Of a stretch of 64,000 nucleotides of DNA, positions 45,301 to 54,073 are shown one piece after another. A model generated the notes under the pieces. That model was not told where the DNA came from and searched no databases. It was given only the letters and a program-made list of their open reading frames with translations. The DNA comes from VSJD01 sp041653875 (lineage in GTDB: Bacteria > Verrucomicrobiota > Kiritimatiellia > JAAZAB01): assembly GCA_041653875.1 (NCBI GenBank), contig JBAZEM010000013.1:1-64000 (forward strand), written 5' to 3'. Each line of letters starts with the position of its first letter. Within the stretch, counting starts at the first letter, position 1. The position numbers and the translations under genes were made by a program.

Positions 45301-46111
45301 CCTGCCCGGGCAAGGCGTCGAGAAGGGCGAGATCGGCAAGCAGGCCGGCGGACTTAACGCGATTAACGCCGCCGCCGCCACCGGCAACATGAAACCGCCG
45401 ACCCAGAATATCGGCGGGGCCTCCCGTTCCGGCCGCCAGGGCGCCCGCGCGCACGGCACGGTGATCGGCGATGAGTCCGTCAACCGCCGCGGGCGCGACG
45501 AAGTGCAGGAGGGCCAGGAAGAGGTCCCCGACCAGGCCGGCAAACTGAAGGAGACCAAGTCCGGCGATGTCCAGAAAGACGCCTCCACCGGTGTCGGCGG
45601 CAAGGAGGTTGACGCGAAAGAAACCTCCTTCAGCGTGAAAGACGCGGGGGAATGGAAGGACGACATGGTCGGACGCCTGAAGCCGCCCAAGGACACGGAA
45701 AAGATCGTCGAACGCCAGGGCAAGCCTTTGCATCCGCAGGTGGCGGAGATGATGCGCGACCTGACCAGCAGCCAGGAGCAAATGATCGAGCGGATCAAGA
45801 CCATCAAGAAGCAGTTGGACAACCTCTATCTGCCCACCGATCAGCTTGACGAACTCGCCGCCCAGCTCAATGCCAACCTCGACCGCTTCCGGCAGAATCC
45901 GGATCCTGAGGTTTTCCGCATGCAGTTGGAGACGCTGGATAAATTAAAAGGCGCCATCGTGGTGTTCAATCGTCCGGCCTCCGTCTTCCAGCCCAGCCTG
46001 GTTCAGCCCCAGGTGGTGCGCGGCCAGATTCTGGATGAGCCGCCCTGGCCGACGACGCCCGGATATGAGGAAGCCGTGAAACATTATTACGAGAAACTGG
46101 CGGCGCCATAA
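42311..46111 (+). CDS. DUF4175-like giant membrane protein with coiled coil
   Basis: 1266 residues if the GTG at 42311 is the start; a GTG at 42329 (VNENKSRS) is also possible, and neither has a strong Shine-Dalgarno. Three transmembrane helices lie in the first 200 residues ('LILLQTVAWLIAAPLAYLWLV', 'VLAIAFFFLVLAGFLAHCF', 'LIYTGTALFLVLVGVVFWAF' give the cores). Beta-rich Ig-like segments (about 230-600) and long alanine/glutamine-rich coiled coils (about 600-1230) follow. DUF4175 proteins accompany MoxR/DUF58/vWA genes. The role is probably scaffold of an envelope complex. Confidence 0.78.
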   Translation: MIGHIAVNENKSRSTAETAAAPPGYPASKAAEELRQVVRRSNRRWQRLILLQTVAWLIAAPLAYLWLVFLLDNILHLPVVGRVLAIAFFFLVLAGFLAHCFRQWRRARFSDDQVALAIERRTAVPMENRLINLIQLARDAGSQPLSQAAIDENYRHLQRIRLEQAARSFPALIYTGTALFLVLVGVVFWAFQRERFANAATRIFLPFARVAPVYRTLLTVEPGDIRIKQGEDVTIQVRIEGRVPATLAIFRQLNDRRSSEEIPVPAGAKRVAYTFKAVAQSFAYAVHGGDYVSPFYTIEIPVACELKRLEAVLRYPAYTRQPERKQESAAGDLEALVGTQAELRFTFSQPLEAAAMLVEVLPNAAAGTNAANPSANLRKIPLARISPTEFSGALVFQDAVGYQLEMVASGQPTGRSRKYDLRAMGDLPPDLQLTGIDDQTEMPADSTVPVTMLARDDYGLTEAGLFFRAGSAPSGAGAAEPGDLSAATPAKEEATNAWQALRIWPVADQALLFQTNTTVSATALSAVEGETVELAARGRDNDPLKQGQWTTGPSLSITIGGAGAVLQRIYERILQTEAGLRALIPSHEEEVARNGQWVRKLDPDSGLRWDDKKNNEELAAAMKDQARRQAELREKAAAIARGMVEEAGNLRLSVGMLADTEMVRAVRIFESVTGRDSPQEKRSTLADARLAQERIVRSLGEMLAQYVIFRQDWEMANMAPFIKMLAERQQRMAGESSAYAGSPAAMDTAIRNGANRRQLKLLQLAGLAQTAFAGIGGRIAGLNPALAQAFTGAAADFDAAGSGVKPAMRKAADCLEAGQWAESAANQQAAAAALAAIHARLLKVQADAAQQAMAEVKSLAAESVEAQKEIAKLQAGANQSTLLFNPAQADLGEIIRMQKMAEELKKKKQIRGQDSVLDSLFRKALDSNYNSRPTNTDFSVLKLAAKPSGQVSNPNFSDRAPNAAKIDPISEKFQDLVGDLLEEADDLREKYETYNISLPGQGVEKGEIGKQAGGLNAINAAAATGNMKPPTQNIGGASRSGRQGARAHGTVIGDESVNRRGRDEVQEGQEEVPDQAGKLKETKSGDVQKDASTGVGGKEVDAKETSFSVKDAGEWKDDMVGRLKPPKDTEKIVERQGKPLHPQVAEMMRDLTSSQEQMIERIKTIKKQLDNLYLPTDQLDELAAQLNANLDRFRQNPDPEVFRMQLETLDKLKGAIVVFNRPASVFQPSLVQPQVVRGQILDEPPWPTTPGYEEAVKHYYEKLAAP

Positions 46112-46150
46112 AGAGGGATGCGAGCGGATGAAAAAGTTACCGCTCAGGTA

Positions 46151-46345
46151 GTCAGAATTCAGGAGTCAGGAGTCAGAATGAGAGCTCCAGCGAAGACATT
46201 TGAAGATTTGGTGGTTTGGCAGAAGGCCCACCAATTCGTGATTGCCGTTTACCGTTTGACGCGGACGTTCCCGCGGTCGGAAACAGTTACTGGAGTCGTA
46301 TTCGCAGGCCATTCTGAATTCTGAATTCTGACTCCTGACTCCTGA
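46151..46345. repeat. Heptamer inverted-repeat element enclosing an S23-like fragment
   Basis: The left arm 46159-46179 and right arm 46325-46345 are exact 21-bp reverse complements, made of agtcagg/actcctg-type heptamers. Additional heptamers (gaattct) extend the right arm inward. A truncated gene lies between the arms. Confidence 0.85.
46178..46324 (+). pseudogene. Truncated four-helix-bundle (S23/IVP-like) gene
   Basis: From the ATG at 46178, 'MRAPAKTFEDLVVWQKAHQF' and 'VIAVYRLTRTFPRSE' match the first helix of 23S-rRNA-intervening-sequence (S23) four-helix-bundle proteins, normally about 115-125 residues. The match stops after about 36 residues and the frame ends at 46324 inside the heptamer arm, so about 80 residues are missing. 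The start codon lies in the left arm. A shorter relic of the same 5' region is at 5566-5606. Confidence 0.75.
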
Positions 46346-46361
46346 GTACTTGGGTGGTTAC

Positions 46362-47510
46362 ATGAAAAATATTATTCCAAAGCGATGCCTGCTCCTGACG
46401 ATGCTGGTCGTGTTTTTAAACGGCGGGCTGCCCGGCCGCGCCCAATCCGTTTTCAGCCGCGTGATACAGGTGGCGGCGCCGGGCGCGGTTTGCGCCGCGG
46501 CGCAGGATGACACCGCGCGCCTGGCGGTCGGCGTGCGCGGCACGGGGGAGTGCCACATCGCCGTGTTTCCGCTCGGTCCCGCCGGCAATGTTCTTACCGG
46601 CGGAGTGGCGCGGGTTGGGCTCCCGAAAATCGCCGCGCTTAAGGATTATACCCCGTATCCGCTGGATATGGCCTGGCATCCGCGCTTGCCGCTCCTTTAT
46701 GTCTGGCAGGATGCCGCCGGGCCGGGGGCGGCCGTTCCGGCGAACAGTCCCGTGTTCCGCGAATTCGATCACCTGGCGGTCTATAGTCTGACTGGCGGAG
46801 TTTTGCAATGCGTCCGGAGCTATGCGCGCGGCAGTAATTATGTGTGGGGCCAGACTACCGGCCGGATCGCGTTGGACCCCGAAGGAAAAAGGCTGTTCCT
46901 GCCCAACTTGCGGGATGCGAAAACGGGCCGATCCCAGATCGGGTATCTGGTCCTGGACACGAACGGGTTGCCGGTTGCCGTGGAAGACCGCGTTGAGCCG
47001 GTTGCCGTGGATGTCGGGGACTTGCGCGCGAATCCCTCGGGGTTGGGTTTCGTGGTTGCGACGCCCCGGGCGGCGATTTTTTCCGGCATAGCGGGGCCGG
47101 TGACGTGGGACACGGAAAATCGCCGGGCGGCGCTGAATTGCCTTATGGTTCGCGGCGTTCCGGCGGATTGTTTCGTCGGCGCCGGAGCGCAATCCGCCGC
47201 GGTCTTTGGCGCGGCCCGCAACGGCAACTTTGTGTACCGGGTGGCGCAGGTCGATGGATTCCTGACCATGCTGCCGCAGGTCATGACCGTTGCGGGCGCG
47301 GCTTTTGCCGCGCCGCCGGTGGCGATGCCGGGTAAACCGGACCGCCTGGCGATCGGCGGGGCGAACAAAATCCACTTCCTGCCGCTGGATGCCGCGGGAA
47401 GCCTGACGGAACCCGTCGAAGAATTGGCCGTGGCCTGTCCCGCCGTCCGGGCGCTGGCCTATTCGCGTAAATTCGACCGGCTCTACGTTGCCGTGGAGGA
47501 ACTGCCATGA
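46362..47510 (+). CDS. Secreted protein of unknown function, possible beta-propeller
   Basis: 382 residues from the ATG at 46362. The signal peptide is 'MKNIIPKRCLLLTMLVVFLN' with cleavage near GRAQS. Repeating beta-strand-like segments such as 'HIAVFPLGPAGNVLTGG', 'GRIALDPEGKRLFLPNL', 'PDRLAIGGANKIHFLPL' and 'ALAYSRKFDRLYVAVEEL' resemble blades of a WD/lactonase-like propeller. No catalytic motif is visible. It overlaps the next gene by four bases and belongs to the envelope cluster. Confidence 0.65.
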   Translation: MKNIIPKRCLLLTMLVVFLNGGLPGRAQSVFSRVIQVAAPGAVCAAAQDDTARLAVGVRGTGECHIAVFPLGPAGNVLTGGVARVGLPKIAALKDYTPYPLDMAWHPRLPLLYVWQDAAGPGAAVPANSPVFREFDHLAVYSLTGGVLQCVRSYARGSNYVWGQTTGRIALDPEGKRLFLPNLRDAKTGRSQIGYLVLDTNGLPVAVEDRVEPVAVDVGDLRANPSGLGFVVATPRAAIFSGIAGPVTWDTENRRAALNCLMVRGVPADCFVGAGAQSAAVFGAARNGNFVYRVAQVDGFLTMLPQVMTVAGAAFAAPPVAMPGKPDRLAIGGANKIHFLPLDAAGSLTEPVEELAVACPAVRALAYSRKFDRLYVAVEELP

Positions 47511-48145
47511 TCGAAAATATTCTCCCGAAATTTTGCGTGTATCTGGCGTTGGTTTTGACCGCGGCCGCGCGCACCATCGTGCTGGACGCCAACGAGGCCG
47601 ACCAAATGGCGGTCATCTCCGACGTTGCGCCACGATTGAGCTGGGCGGCTTGCGAAGCGTGGCCCGCGGTTTATAACACCGGCAATATCGACCTCATTCC
47701 CGGTCGCGGATTTTTAATCAGGTTCGCGCTGAATAAAGTGCCGTCCGGCCAGCGCATCGCCTTCGCGGAACTCATCCTGCCGGTGCAGTCCTGCAGCGGG
47801 TCCGAGCCGCGTTTTTATCTGTGGCGGGTTCTGGCGGAATGGGGCCCCGGGGTGTCGCACCTCCACCGCATGACCGCGCCCGCAAAAGCGGCCTGGGCCG
47901 TGCCCGGCGCGCGCGGACTGGCTTCGGACCGCGCCCTGCGGCCCAGCGCGGTGGTTCGCGTGCTTGCCCCCGGCGAACAGGCGTTGAACGTCACCAAGGA
48001 CCTCGAGTTATGGCACACCGGCGCGGCGCCGAACTGCGGTTGGCTGTTCACGGTCGAGGATCCGGAAATCTCCATCCGTTTCGCTTCGCCGGCCTGGGAC
48101 GCGCCGGCCGCCTGGAAGCTGCGGATCACATACGAGCCGGAATGA
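47507..48145 (+). CDS. Small secreted beta-rich protein (DNRLRE-like)
   Basis: 212 residues, coupled to the preceding gene by ATGA. A signal peptide ('KFCVYLALVLTAAARTI') precedes a beta-sandwich-like sequence: 'GRGFLIRFALNKVPSGQRIAFAEL', 'FYLWRVLAEWGPG' and 'NVTKDLELWHTGAAPNCGWLF' have the pattern of DNRLRE/CBM-like domains of surface proteins ('A-L-L' strand, W-near-GVS, late NGW-type motif). The function is unknown; it is likely exported with its partner. Confidence 0.6.
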   Translation: MIENILPKFCVYLALVLTAAARTIVLDANEADQMAVISDVAPRLSWAACEAWPAVYNTGNIDLIPGRGFLIRFALNKVPSGQRIAFAELILPVQSCSGSEPRFYLWRVLAEWGPGVSHLHRMTAPAKAAWAVPGARGLASDRALRPSAVVRVLAPGEQALNVTKDLELWHTGAAPNCGWLFTVEDPEISIRFASPAWDAPAAWKLRITYEPE

Positions 48146-48188
48146 CGGGTATGAAATTGGTTTTGTGGGGATTTTACGCCAGAGTCTG

Positions 48189-48267
48189 GTCCGCCATAGG
48201 CGGATCCGCTTTTGGCGGAATACCGGCTATTCTGTCCCGAAGATAGCCGACATAAAGTCGGCTCTAC
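48189..48267. repeat. Truncated BIME-like element
   Basis: The second hairpin (AGCCGAC-ataaa-GTCGGCT) and CTAC foot are intact. The GTAG foot and 5' arm of the first hairpin are lost, and a GGCGGATCCGC-type insert replaces the loop, as in 7573-7663. Confidence 0.75.
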
Positions 48268-48327
48268 ATGAAAGAGGCGCCCCGTTCTGGGGGCGATAAG
48301 TGCTCGAACGGGTTTCAGCCGGCATAA

Positions 48328-51300
48328 ATGCGGGTGGGTAAGAATATGTCACAGAGCGACTCTAAAATTATCGGCCGCGCGCTGTCCGGCCTGCTGGCCG
48401 TTCTGGCCGCGGCGGCCTCGGCGGCCGAGCCGGTCTGGACCATGCAGGATGGCCGGACGGTTGCGGCCGGCAACGTCTTTTTCCAGGACGGGATCGTCAC
48501 GCTGGCCGTCACCAATCCGCCCCGGAAAGTTACGATGCCCTTTGCGGACTTGAGTGCCGCGGAAAAACAGCAGTTGCTCCTGCTGGAAAACGCGCCCTAT
48601 CCGCCCCATGCCCCCGCCTGGCTGTCCGGCTATCGTGTGCGCTATCCGTTGCGCATCGCCGGCGACCTGTTGACCGCCACCTCCCGCACGGTTATCGCGC
48701 GCCTGCCCACCGGCGGCTGGCTGAAGACCAATGCGGCGGATATCGTCGTCCAGACCGTCACGGGCCGGCGCCTGCCCACGGCGGTGCTGGCCCACGATCC
48801 CATCGGCAACACGATCGTCCAGTTCGAACGCAACGGCTATGATCGCTGGTACTGGGCCTATGCCTTGAACGCCAATCCGCCGCCGGCCGGCGATCCTTTG
48901 CTGAACCAGCGCTCGGCGGAAGACGCCGCCAGGGCCGCGCAACTTGCCAAGATGAATGCGCAGAAGGCCGCCGCCGACGCCGCCGAAAAATTGGACAGGC
49001 TGAACGCTGAAATCGCCAGGGCGCAGACCACCGTTAACGATGCCGGGAGCGAAATCGCCCAATGGGACAAGTTGTTGCCCGAGCGCGGCGCGGCCGTCCG
49101 GGCGATTGAGGAAAAAATCGGCGCCGCCCGGGACGTCGCCGCGCAAGCCGCTTCCGCCGCGGCCGCCGCCAAGGCGCGCGCGGACGAACAAGCGGCCGCG
49201 CTTAAGAAGTCGAACGACGAAGTTGATGCCGCCCGTAAAACGGCGGGAAAGACGGCGTTGACGGTCAAGGGATCCGCGTTGAAAGCCGCCGAAGAAGCGG
49301 CGTTGCCGGCGCGGTTGGCCGCCGCCAAGGCCGCCGCGGCCGCGGCCGACGCGGATAAACAACTGGCCGATCTCGCCGCCGCGCTCAAGACGGCGGCGGC
49401 GGCCTTGGCCCAGGGACAGGAGGCCCGCGCCGCCGCGGAACAGTTGAAAAACAAATCCGCCCGGACCATCGCGGAATTGACCGCGCAAATCCAGCCGGCC
49501 ACGGAAGCCGTCAAGGCCGCCAAGGTTTTCGCCGGGCAGGCCCTTGAGACGGCGCGGCTGGCCACGGAAGCCCATCGTAAAATTGTGGCCGATACCGATC
49601 CGACCGTTTGGCAGGAGGGGTTGACGGTCGAATTCCGGCAATGGGCGGGCGATGAGCTTGCCGACTGGGCGGCCGTGGCCGCGGGCCTGGCCAGGAGCGA
49701 CAACATCCTTTTCGACGCCATTGTGCCCGAAGTGATCCAGAATGCGAACCCGGCCCGGCGCGGCGACCCGCGCAATTTCGCCGCGTCCTACCGCGGGTTC
49801 CTCCGCATCGCAAAGCCCGGGGTTTACCGCTTTTTTGTGAACGGCGATGACGCCGCCTACCTGTTCATCGACGGGTTCAAAGTTTATTCGCGCCGGGGGA
49901 CGAACCGGCCGTTGACCGGAAGGGCCCCGGTTTTTTCGGTCGGCGAGGACGTGGAAATGGAAGCGGGCGTGCATCCCTTCGAGATCCACCATGTGGTCGG
50001 CAACACGCCCGGCGCGCAGGGATTGTGTTCGTTCTTATGGCTGCCGCCCGGCGCCAAAAACTGGGCATTTGTGCCGCGCGCGGCTTTCCCGGAAGCGTTG
50101 CTGGCCGCGCCGGTGTCGATCGAGGAAAGCGGCGGCGCCCAAATCGCCGGTTTCCAGTGCGGCATGGACGACACCTTGAGCGCGGGCGGTGTCACGCTTT
50201 ATCTCGTGTGCTTCGAGGCCCAAGGACAGGTTACACGGCCGCAACAACTGACCTGGGATTTTGGCGACGGGACGCGCGCGACCGGCCGATCGGTGAAGCA
50301 CGTTTATTTTCGGGAAGGCGATTACGAGGTCGGCTTGAAGTCCCTGGATTCCCTGCCGGCCTTCCGCCGCCGGGTGCATGTCTGGAGCGCGCCTGTTCCC
50401 ACCAGTCCTTTTGCGCTGGCGGAGGCGGTGGATCTGTTGGCCGGCCTGGACCTGGCGCGGCTCAGCCCGGCGGATTTGAACGCGATGTTCGCCTATCTCC
50501 TGATCTGCGAACAGCCCGCGCGCTGGCCCCTGCTGGAAAAACTTTGCCGCAACCTTTTGAGCCGGAAGGGACTCGACATCGAGTATCGTATCCAAATCTA
50601 TACGGCGCTGATGGAGGCCATGGCCCGGCAGGGCCGCGCGGCGGAATCCATGGCGCTGACGGCGCAAGCGCTGGCCGAGGTGCCGCGCCTGACGGGTATG
50701 CAACTCGCGGTCCAGCGCCAGGCCGCGGATATTCAGTGGAAGTACGGGAAGGATTTCAAGGCGGCCGGGCGCATGTATGAAGAGATCGTCGCCGGGCGCC
50801 GGAGTCTGCGTTATCCCTCGGTGCGGCAGGCGGCGATCGCCTGGGGCGATATGTCGCTGGCCGCCGGGGACCAGGCCCGCGCCGGCGAGGCTTACCGGCT
50901 GGCGGCGACGCTCGGCGGCGCGGGCGCCGCCGGCGAAAAATCCGGGGATGCCACGACGCGCGGCGCGCTCCTGCGCGTGGCGGAACAACAATTGAAAGGC
51001 GGCCACACCTTCCAGAGCCGCCGCTTGCTGGAGCGCATCGAAAACGAATTTCCCGAGCAGAAACTGGAGGGTCTGTATCGGTTCCTGCGGGCCGAGGCCG
51101 ACCGGACCTCGGGCCGTTACGAGGATGCGGCGCGCAACTACGAGTTCCTGCTCCAACTCCGCCAGTGGTCCGGCTATCGCGCCCAGGCGCTGCACGGGAT
51201 CGCCGATTGCTGTTATCGCAACGGCGATTATGCCGAGGCGCTCGAGTGGCTGAAGGGCTTGAGCGAATCGTTCCCCGATTATTACGCTCAAAAGGGGCTG

Positions 51301-51873
51301 ACGAATTACCAGGCCATGATCGTCGGAATGCTCAAACGCCGGCAGGAACTGGGCGGGCCGCAAGGGATGGCCAAAGCCATGTTTCCGGGCTGGCGCTGGT
51401 CGGCGGCATCCGGCGGCACGGAGCAATGCAGTCTGACAGGCCTGCGCGCCTTGCCGTCGCTGGGCATGCGTGGCGGAACCACGGCTTTCGTCGCCGCTTT
51501 GCCGGCGCCGGCCAAACGGTGCGCCATTGAGGTGAAGCTGACTAATGTCGTCAGTGAAGGCGTTTTCTGGGTGGAATTCTGGTATCGCGACACGCTGGGT
51601 GTGGCGCGCGATTATCCGAGTGCGGTGATCGAGTTTTTTGGCGACAACAATCGGTCCGGCAGCCGGGAGACTTTGGCGCTGGAGCCGACCTTTGGCGAAT
51701 GGCGCAAACTGGCGGCCCGGCTCAAGGCCCCCGTGACCAAGGATGGCAGTGTGCGCTTGACGTTCGACAACCTGCTGGGCCTTTATGAGTTTGACGGCTT
51801 GCAGATTCGCCCGATCGCCGACCGGCAGGATGAAGCGTTGCGCACATATATCGAAGGAGCAAATCCGCCATGA
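48328..51873 (+). CDS. Secreted PA14-PKD-TPR protein with long coiled coil
   Basis: 1181 residues; an alternative ATG is at 48346 ('MSQSDSK'). The signal peptide ends near 'AAASAAEPVW'. An N-terminal SH3-like segment ('WTMQDGRTVAAGNVFFQDG') is followed by an alanine-rich coiled coil (about 190-420). A PA14-type domain is at about 430-590 ('GVYRFFVNGDDAAYLFIDG'), a PKD domain at about 640-690 ('LTWDFGDGTRATGRSVKHVY'), and TPR-like helices at about 700-1000. A C-terminal beta-sandwich completes the protein. It is likely a periplasmic or surface scaffold of the cluster; it overlaps the next gene by four bases. Confidence 0.78.
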   Translation: MRVGKNMSQSDSKIIGRALSGLLAVLAAAASAAEPVWTMQDGRTVAAGNVFFQDGIVTLAVTNPPRKVTMPFADLSAAEKQQLLLLENAPYPPHAPAWLSGYRVRYPLRIAGDLLTATSRTVIARLPTGGWLKTNAADIVVQTVTGRRLPTAVLAHDPIGNTIVQFERNGYDRWYWAYALNANPPPAGDPLLNQRSAEDAARAAQLAKMNAQKAAADAAEKLDRLNAEIARAQTTVNDAGSEIAQWDKLLPERGAAVRAIEEKIGAARDVAAQAASAAAAAKARADEQAAALKKSNDEVDAARKTAGKTALTVKGSALKAAEEAALPARLAAAKAAAAAADADKQLADLAAALKTAAAALAQGQEARAAAEQLKNKSARTIAELTAQIQPATEAVKAAKVFAGQALETARLATEAHRKIVADTDPTVWQEGLTVEFRQWAGDELADWAAVAAGLARSDNILFDAIVPEVIQNANPARRGDPRNFAASYRGFLRIAKPGVYRFFVNGDDAAYLFIDGFKVYSRRGTNRPLTGRAPVFSVGEDVEMEAGVHPFEIHHVVGNTPGAQGLCSFLWLPPGAKNWAFVPRAAFPEALLAAPVSIEESGGAQIAGFQCGMDDTLSAGGVTLYLVCFEAQGQVTRPQQLTWDFGDGTRATGRSVKHVYFREGDYEVGLKSLDSLPAFRRRVHVWSAPVPTSPFALAEAVDLLAGLDLARLSPADLNAMFAYLLICEQPARWPLLEKLCRNLLSRKGLDIEYRIQIYTALMEAMARQGRAAESMALTAQALAEVPRLTGMQLAVQRQAADIQWKYGKDFKAAGRMYEEIVAGRRSLRYPSVRQAAIAWGDMSLAAGDQARAGEAYRLAATLGGAGAAGEKSGDATTRGALLRVAEQQLKGGHTFQSRRLLERIENEFPEQKLEGLYRFLRAEADRTSGRYEDAARNYEFLLQLRQWSGYRAQALHGIADCCYRNGDYAEALEWLKGLSESFPDYYAQKGLTNYQAMIVGMLKRRQELGGPQGMAKAMFPGWRWSAASGGTEQCSLTGLRALPSLGMRGGTTAFVAALPAPAKRCAIEVKLTNVVSEGVFWVEFWYRDTLGVARDYPSAVIEFFGDNNRSGSRETLALEPTFGEWRKLAARLKAPVTKDGSVRLTFDNLLGLYEFDGLQIRPIADRQDEALRTYIEGANPP

Positions 51874-54071
51874 CGCGCCGAGGATATTCTAATCCGATGA
51901 ATTTTAATCTTTGTAGCCGCGCCAGTAAGGGCGTGGATTCCTTCGGTGGCCACGGCGTCACCGCCGCGGCTACATGGAACAGTCGCCGCCTTTGGCGGCT
52001 TAACTCGATCAAGGATAAGGCGCGTTTTCTGCTGTTAACCTTCTTGTTTTGCGCCGGGTTTGCGACGACAGGTTGGGCGAAGGAAATCATGTCCAACGGC
52101 CGGGGGGGCGGACTGTGGTCTTCGCCGGGCGCCTGGCGCGGCAATGCGGCGCCCGGTCCGGCGGATACGGTGATCGTCAAGACCAACGATACGATCGTTT
52201 TCGACGGCAATTATCCCGAGCGGACCGCCTGCGGCCGACTGCAGATCGATGCCGGGGGGCGCTTGAATTTCAAAGAGGAGACCGCTCCGCATATTTTAAG
52301 CGTAGCCGGTCGCGTTGAAGTGCGCGGCCAGATTCATATAAATTTAACGCGCTTTCCACAAGGCATGGCGGAAATCCGTCTGCTCGCGGATAAGGAAGCG
52401 GAGCGGATCGTTCACGTTGCCAGCAACGCCGTCTTCGATGCCGCCGGGACGCCCGGTCTGCCCGACGGCCGCTACAACGTGATCATCTCCACCGGTCCGC
52501 GCCGGCCGGGGAAGCCGCAGCTCAAGGCCTTGTTCAAAGCCGATCCCGGCGGCATAGCTTATCTCGCGGATGTCGGCTTTGCGCATATGGGCGAATACCA
52601 TTCCAACGGCGTCGGCGGCGGCAACTGGAGCGATCCGGAAACGTGGCGCGAAAAAATTGCGCCCGCCGGCGCCGATCTCGTGGTGATCGCCTCGGATGAC
52701 ACCGTGGTTTTCGACGGACATTCCCCGGAGCAGCCGAGTTGCCGTAAAATCCTGATCGACCCCAGGGGGATTTTAACGTTCAAGACCGACGAACAGCCGC
52801 ACGTTTTGAGTGTGGCCGGGGCGATCGAATCCTACGGCACGATCCGCATGGATGGCTCCAAGGCGCCGCTTGGCGTCATGGAACTGCGTCTGATCGCGGA
52901 GACCGATGAGGCTTGCGCGATCCGAATGTTGCCGAATTCAGCGCTGTTGCTCAACGGCGCGGAAGGGGTGGGGAGGCGTAAAAACGTCGTGTTGAGCACG
53001 CTGACGCCGCACAAGGAGGCTTCGATCGTCGTGCAGGACGAAGCGATGGTCGATATCCAGCGGGCGGAATTGCGGGACATCGTCTTGCAGGTGTCCAATC
53101 TCGATAATACCGGATTCAAGGCGAATGAACGCCTGAACATCGTGGGCAATCGTTTCACCGGCCAAGCCCGCCTGGCGCTCTCCAACTGCGATACCCCGGC
53201 GGTGCGGGAAAACGTCTTTACACATGAAGGCGCGCGGCCGCTGGGCGCTCCGGCCCTTGCCGTCGACGCCTGCAAACTGGTCCAGATCCGGAACAACGTT
53301 TTTGTGGGCCTTTACGCCGCCGCCATCCAGGCGCAACAGGACGTCGATTCCTCCGCGATCGGCAACGTCGTCAGCAATGCCGCGCGCGGGATCTGCTGGT
53401 CCGGCCAGAACGCCATGCTGCGCGGCAATACGATCGCGGGATGCCGGGCGGGGATCGTACTGGAGGGCGCGACCGGAGTGGTGGAGAGCGCCACCGTGCG
53501 CGGGTCCGATCCGGCGCTGGATTTGCAACGCTCCCGGGCGCAATTCACCGATGTGCGCGTGGAGGAAATGCCGGCCACTGGAACGGCCCTGGCCCTCGCC
53601 GATTCCGAGGCTGTGCTGTTAAATTGCAACATCGAATTTGCGCGCATCAAAGTTGGCGCCAAGGCCCCGGCGAAAGCGCCCTGGGTGCAGACGATGAATT
53701 ATCTGGTCGTGCAGGTGAAAGGCAAGCGTCCGCCCCATACCACTGTGAATGTGCGCACGGCCTTGGCCTCGGGCGGTCCGCCCCGCGGGGGCGCCGCCGA
53801 TTTGAACGTGCGCAACTCGCCGGCGCGCCTGAATGCGGAGGGTTTCAGCCCCCTGCCGCGTTCGCTCCGCGCGCTGATTGTGCGTTCCTGGGCTCTGGGA
53901 CGCGACGGCAAGAAAATAGATGCGCCTTTTTATGACCTGGTTATTGCCCGCCTGGATGAAAAAAGCGGCGCGCCGAAAACGCTGAAAAGCATGGTGATCG
54001 AGCCGAAGGATACGTGGTACCGTCCCGATCCCAATCAGTTGACGGCCACGGTGGAGGCGGTCTTGCCGTGA
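51870..54071 (+). CDS. Secreted G8-domain / parallel beta-helix protein
   Basis: 733 residues. The start overlaps the upstream stop; an ATG at 51898 is an alternative. The signal-peptide core ('RFLLLTFLFCAGFATTGWA') begins only at about residue 50, because a REP-like palindrome (51913-51973) occupies the preceding codons. Two G8-like domains follow ('GGLWSSPGAWRGNAAPGPAD' and 'GGNWSDPETWREKIAPAGAD', about 80-230 and 240-400). A right-handed beta-helix (about 400-620, 'GNVVSNAARGICWSGQNAML') comes next, then a C-terminal beta domain. G8 and beta-helix proteins usually bind or process polysaccharides. Confidence 0.75.
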   Translation: MTRRGYSNPMNFNLCSRASKGVDSFGGHGVTAAATWNSRRLWRLNSIKDKARFLLLTFLFCAGFATTGWAKEIMSNGRGGGLWSSPGAWRGNAAPGPADTVIVKTNDTIVFDGNYPERTACGRLQIDAGGRLNFKEETAPHILSVAGRVEVRGQIHINLTRFPQGMAEIRLLADKEAERIVHVASNAVFDAAGTPGLPDGRYNVIISTGPRRPGKPQLKALFKADPGGIAYLADVGFAHMGEYHSNGVGGGNWSDPETWREKIAPAGADLVVIASDDTVVFDGHSPEQPSCRKILIDPRGILTFKTDEQPHVLSVAGAIESYGTIRMDGSKAPLGVMELRLIAETDEACAIRMLPNSALLLNGAEGVGRRKNVVLSTLTPHKEASIVVQDEAMVDIQRAELRDIVLQVSNLDNTGFKANERLNIVGNRFTGQARLALSNCDTPAVRENVFTHEGARPLGAPALAVDACKLVQIRNNVFVGLYAAAIQAQQDVDSSAIGNVVSNAARGICWSGQNAMLRGNTIAGCRAGIVLEGATGVVESATVRGSDPALDLQRSRAQFTDVRVEEMPATGTALALADSEAVLLNCNIEFARIKVGAKAPAKAPWVQTMNYLVVQVKGKRPPHTTVNVRTALASGGPPRGGAADLNVRNSPARLNAEGFSPLPRSLRALIVRSWALGRDGKKIDAPFYDLVIARLDEKSGAPKTLKSMVIEPKDTWYRPDPNQLTATVEAVLP
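51913..51973. repeat. REP-like palindrome inside the 5' coding region
   Basis: A GTAG foot and CCGCG arm pair with CGCGG and a CTAC foot. It is followed by 'atggaacag', the same sequence that follows the intergenic BIMEs at 7573-7955 and 55620. Confidence 0.7.
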
Positions 54072-54073
54072 GG

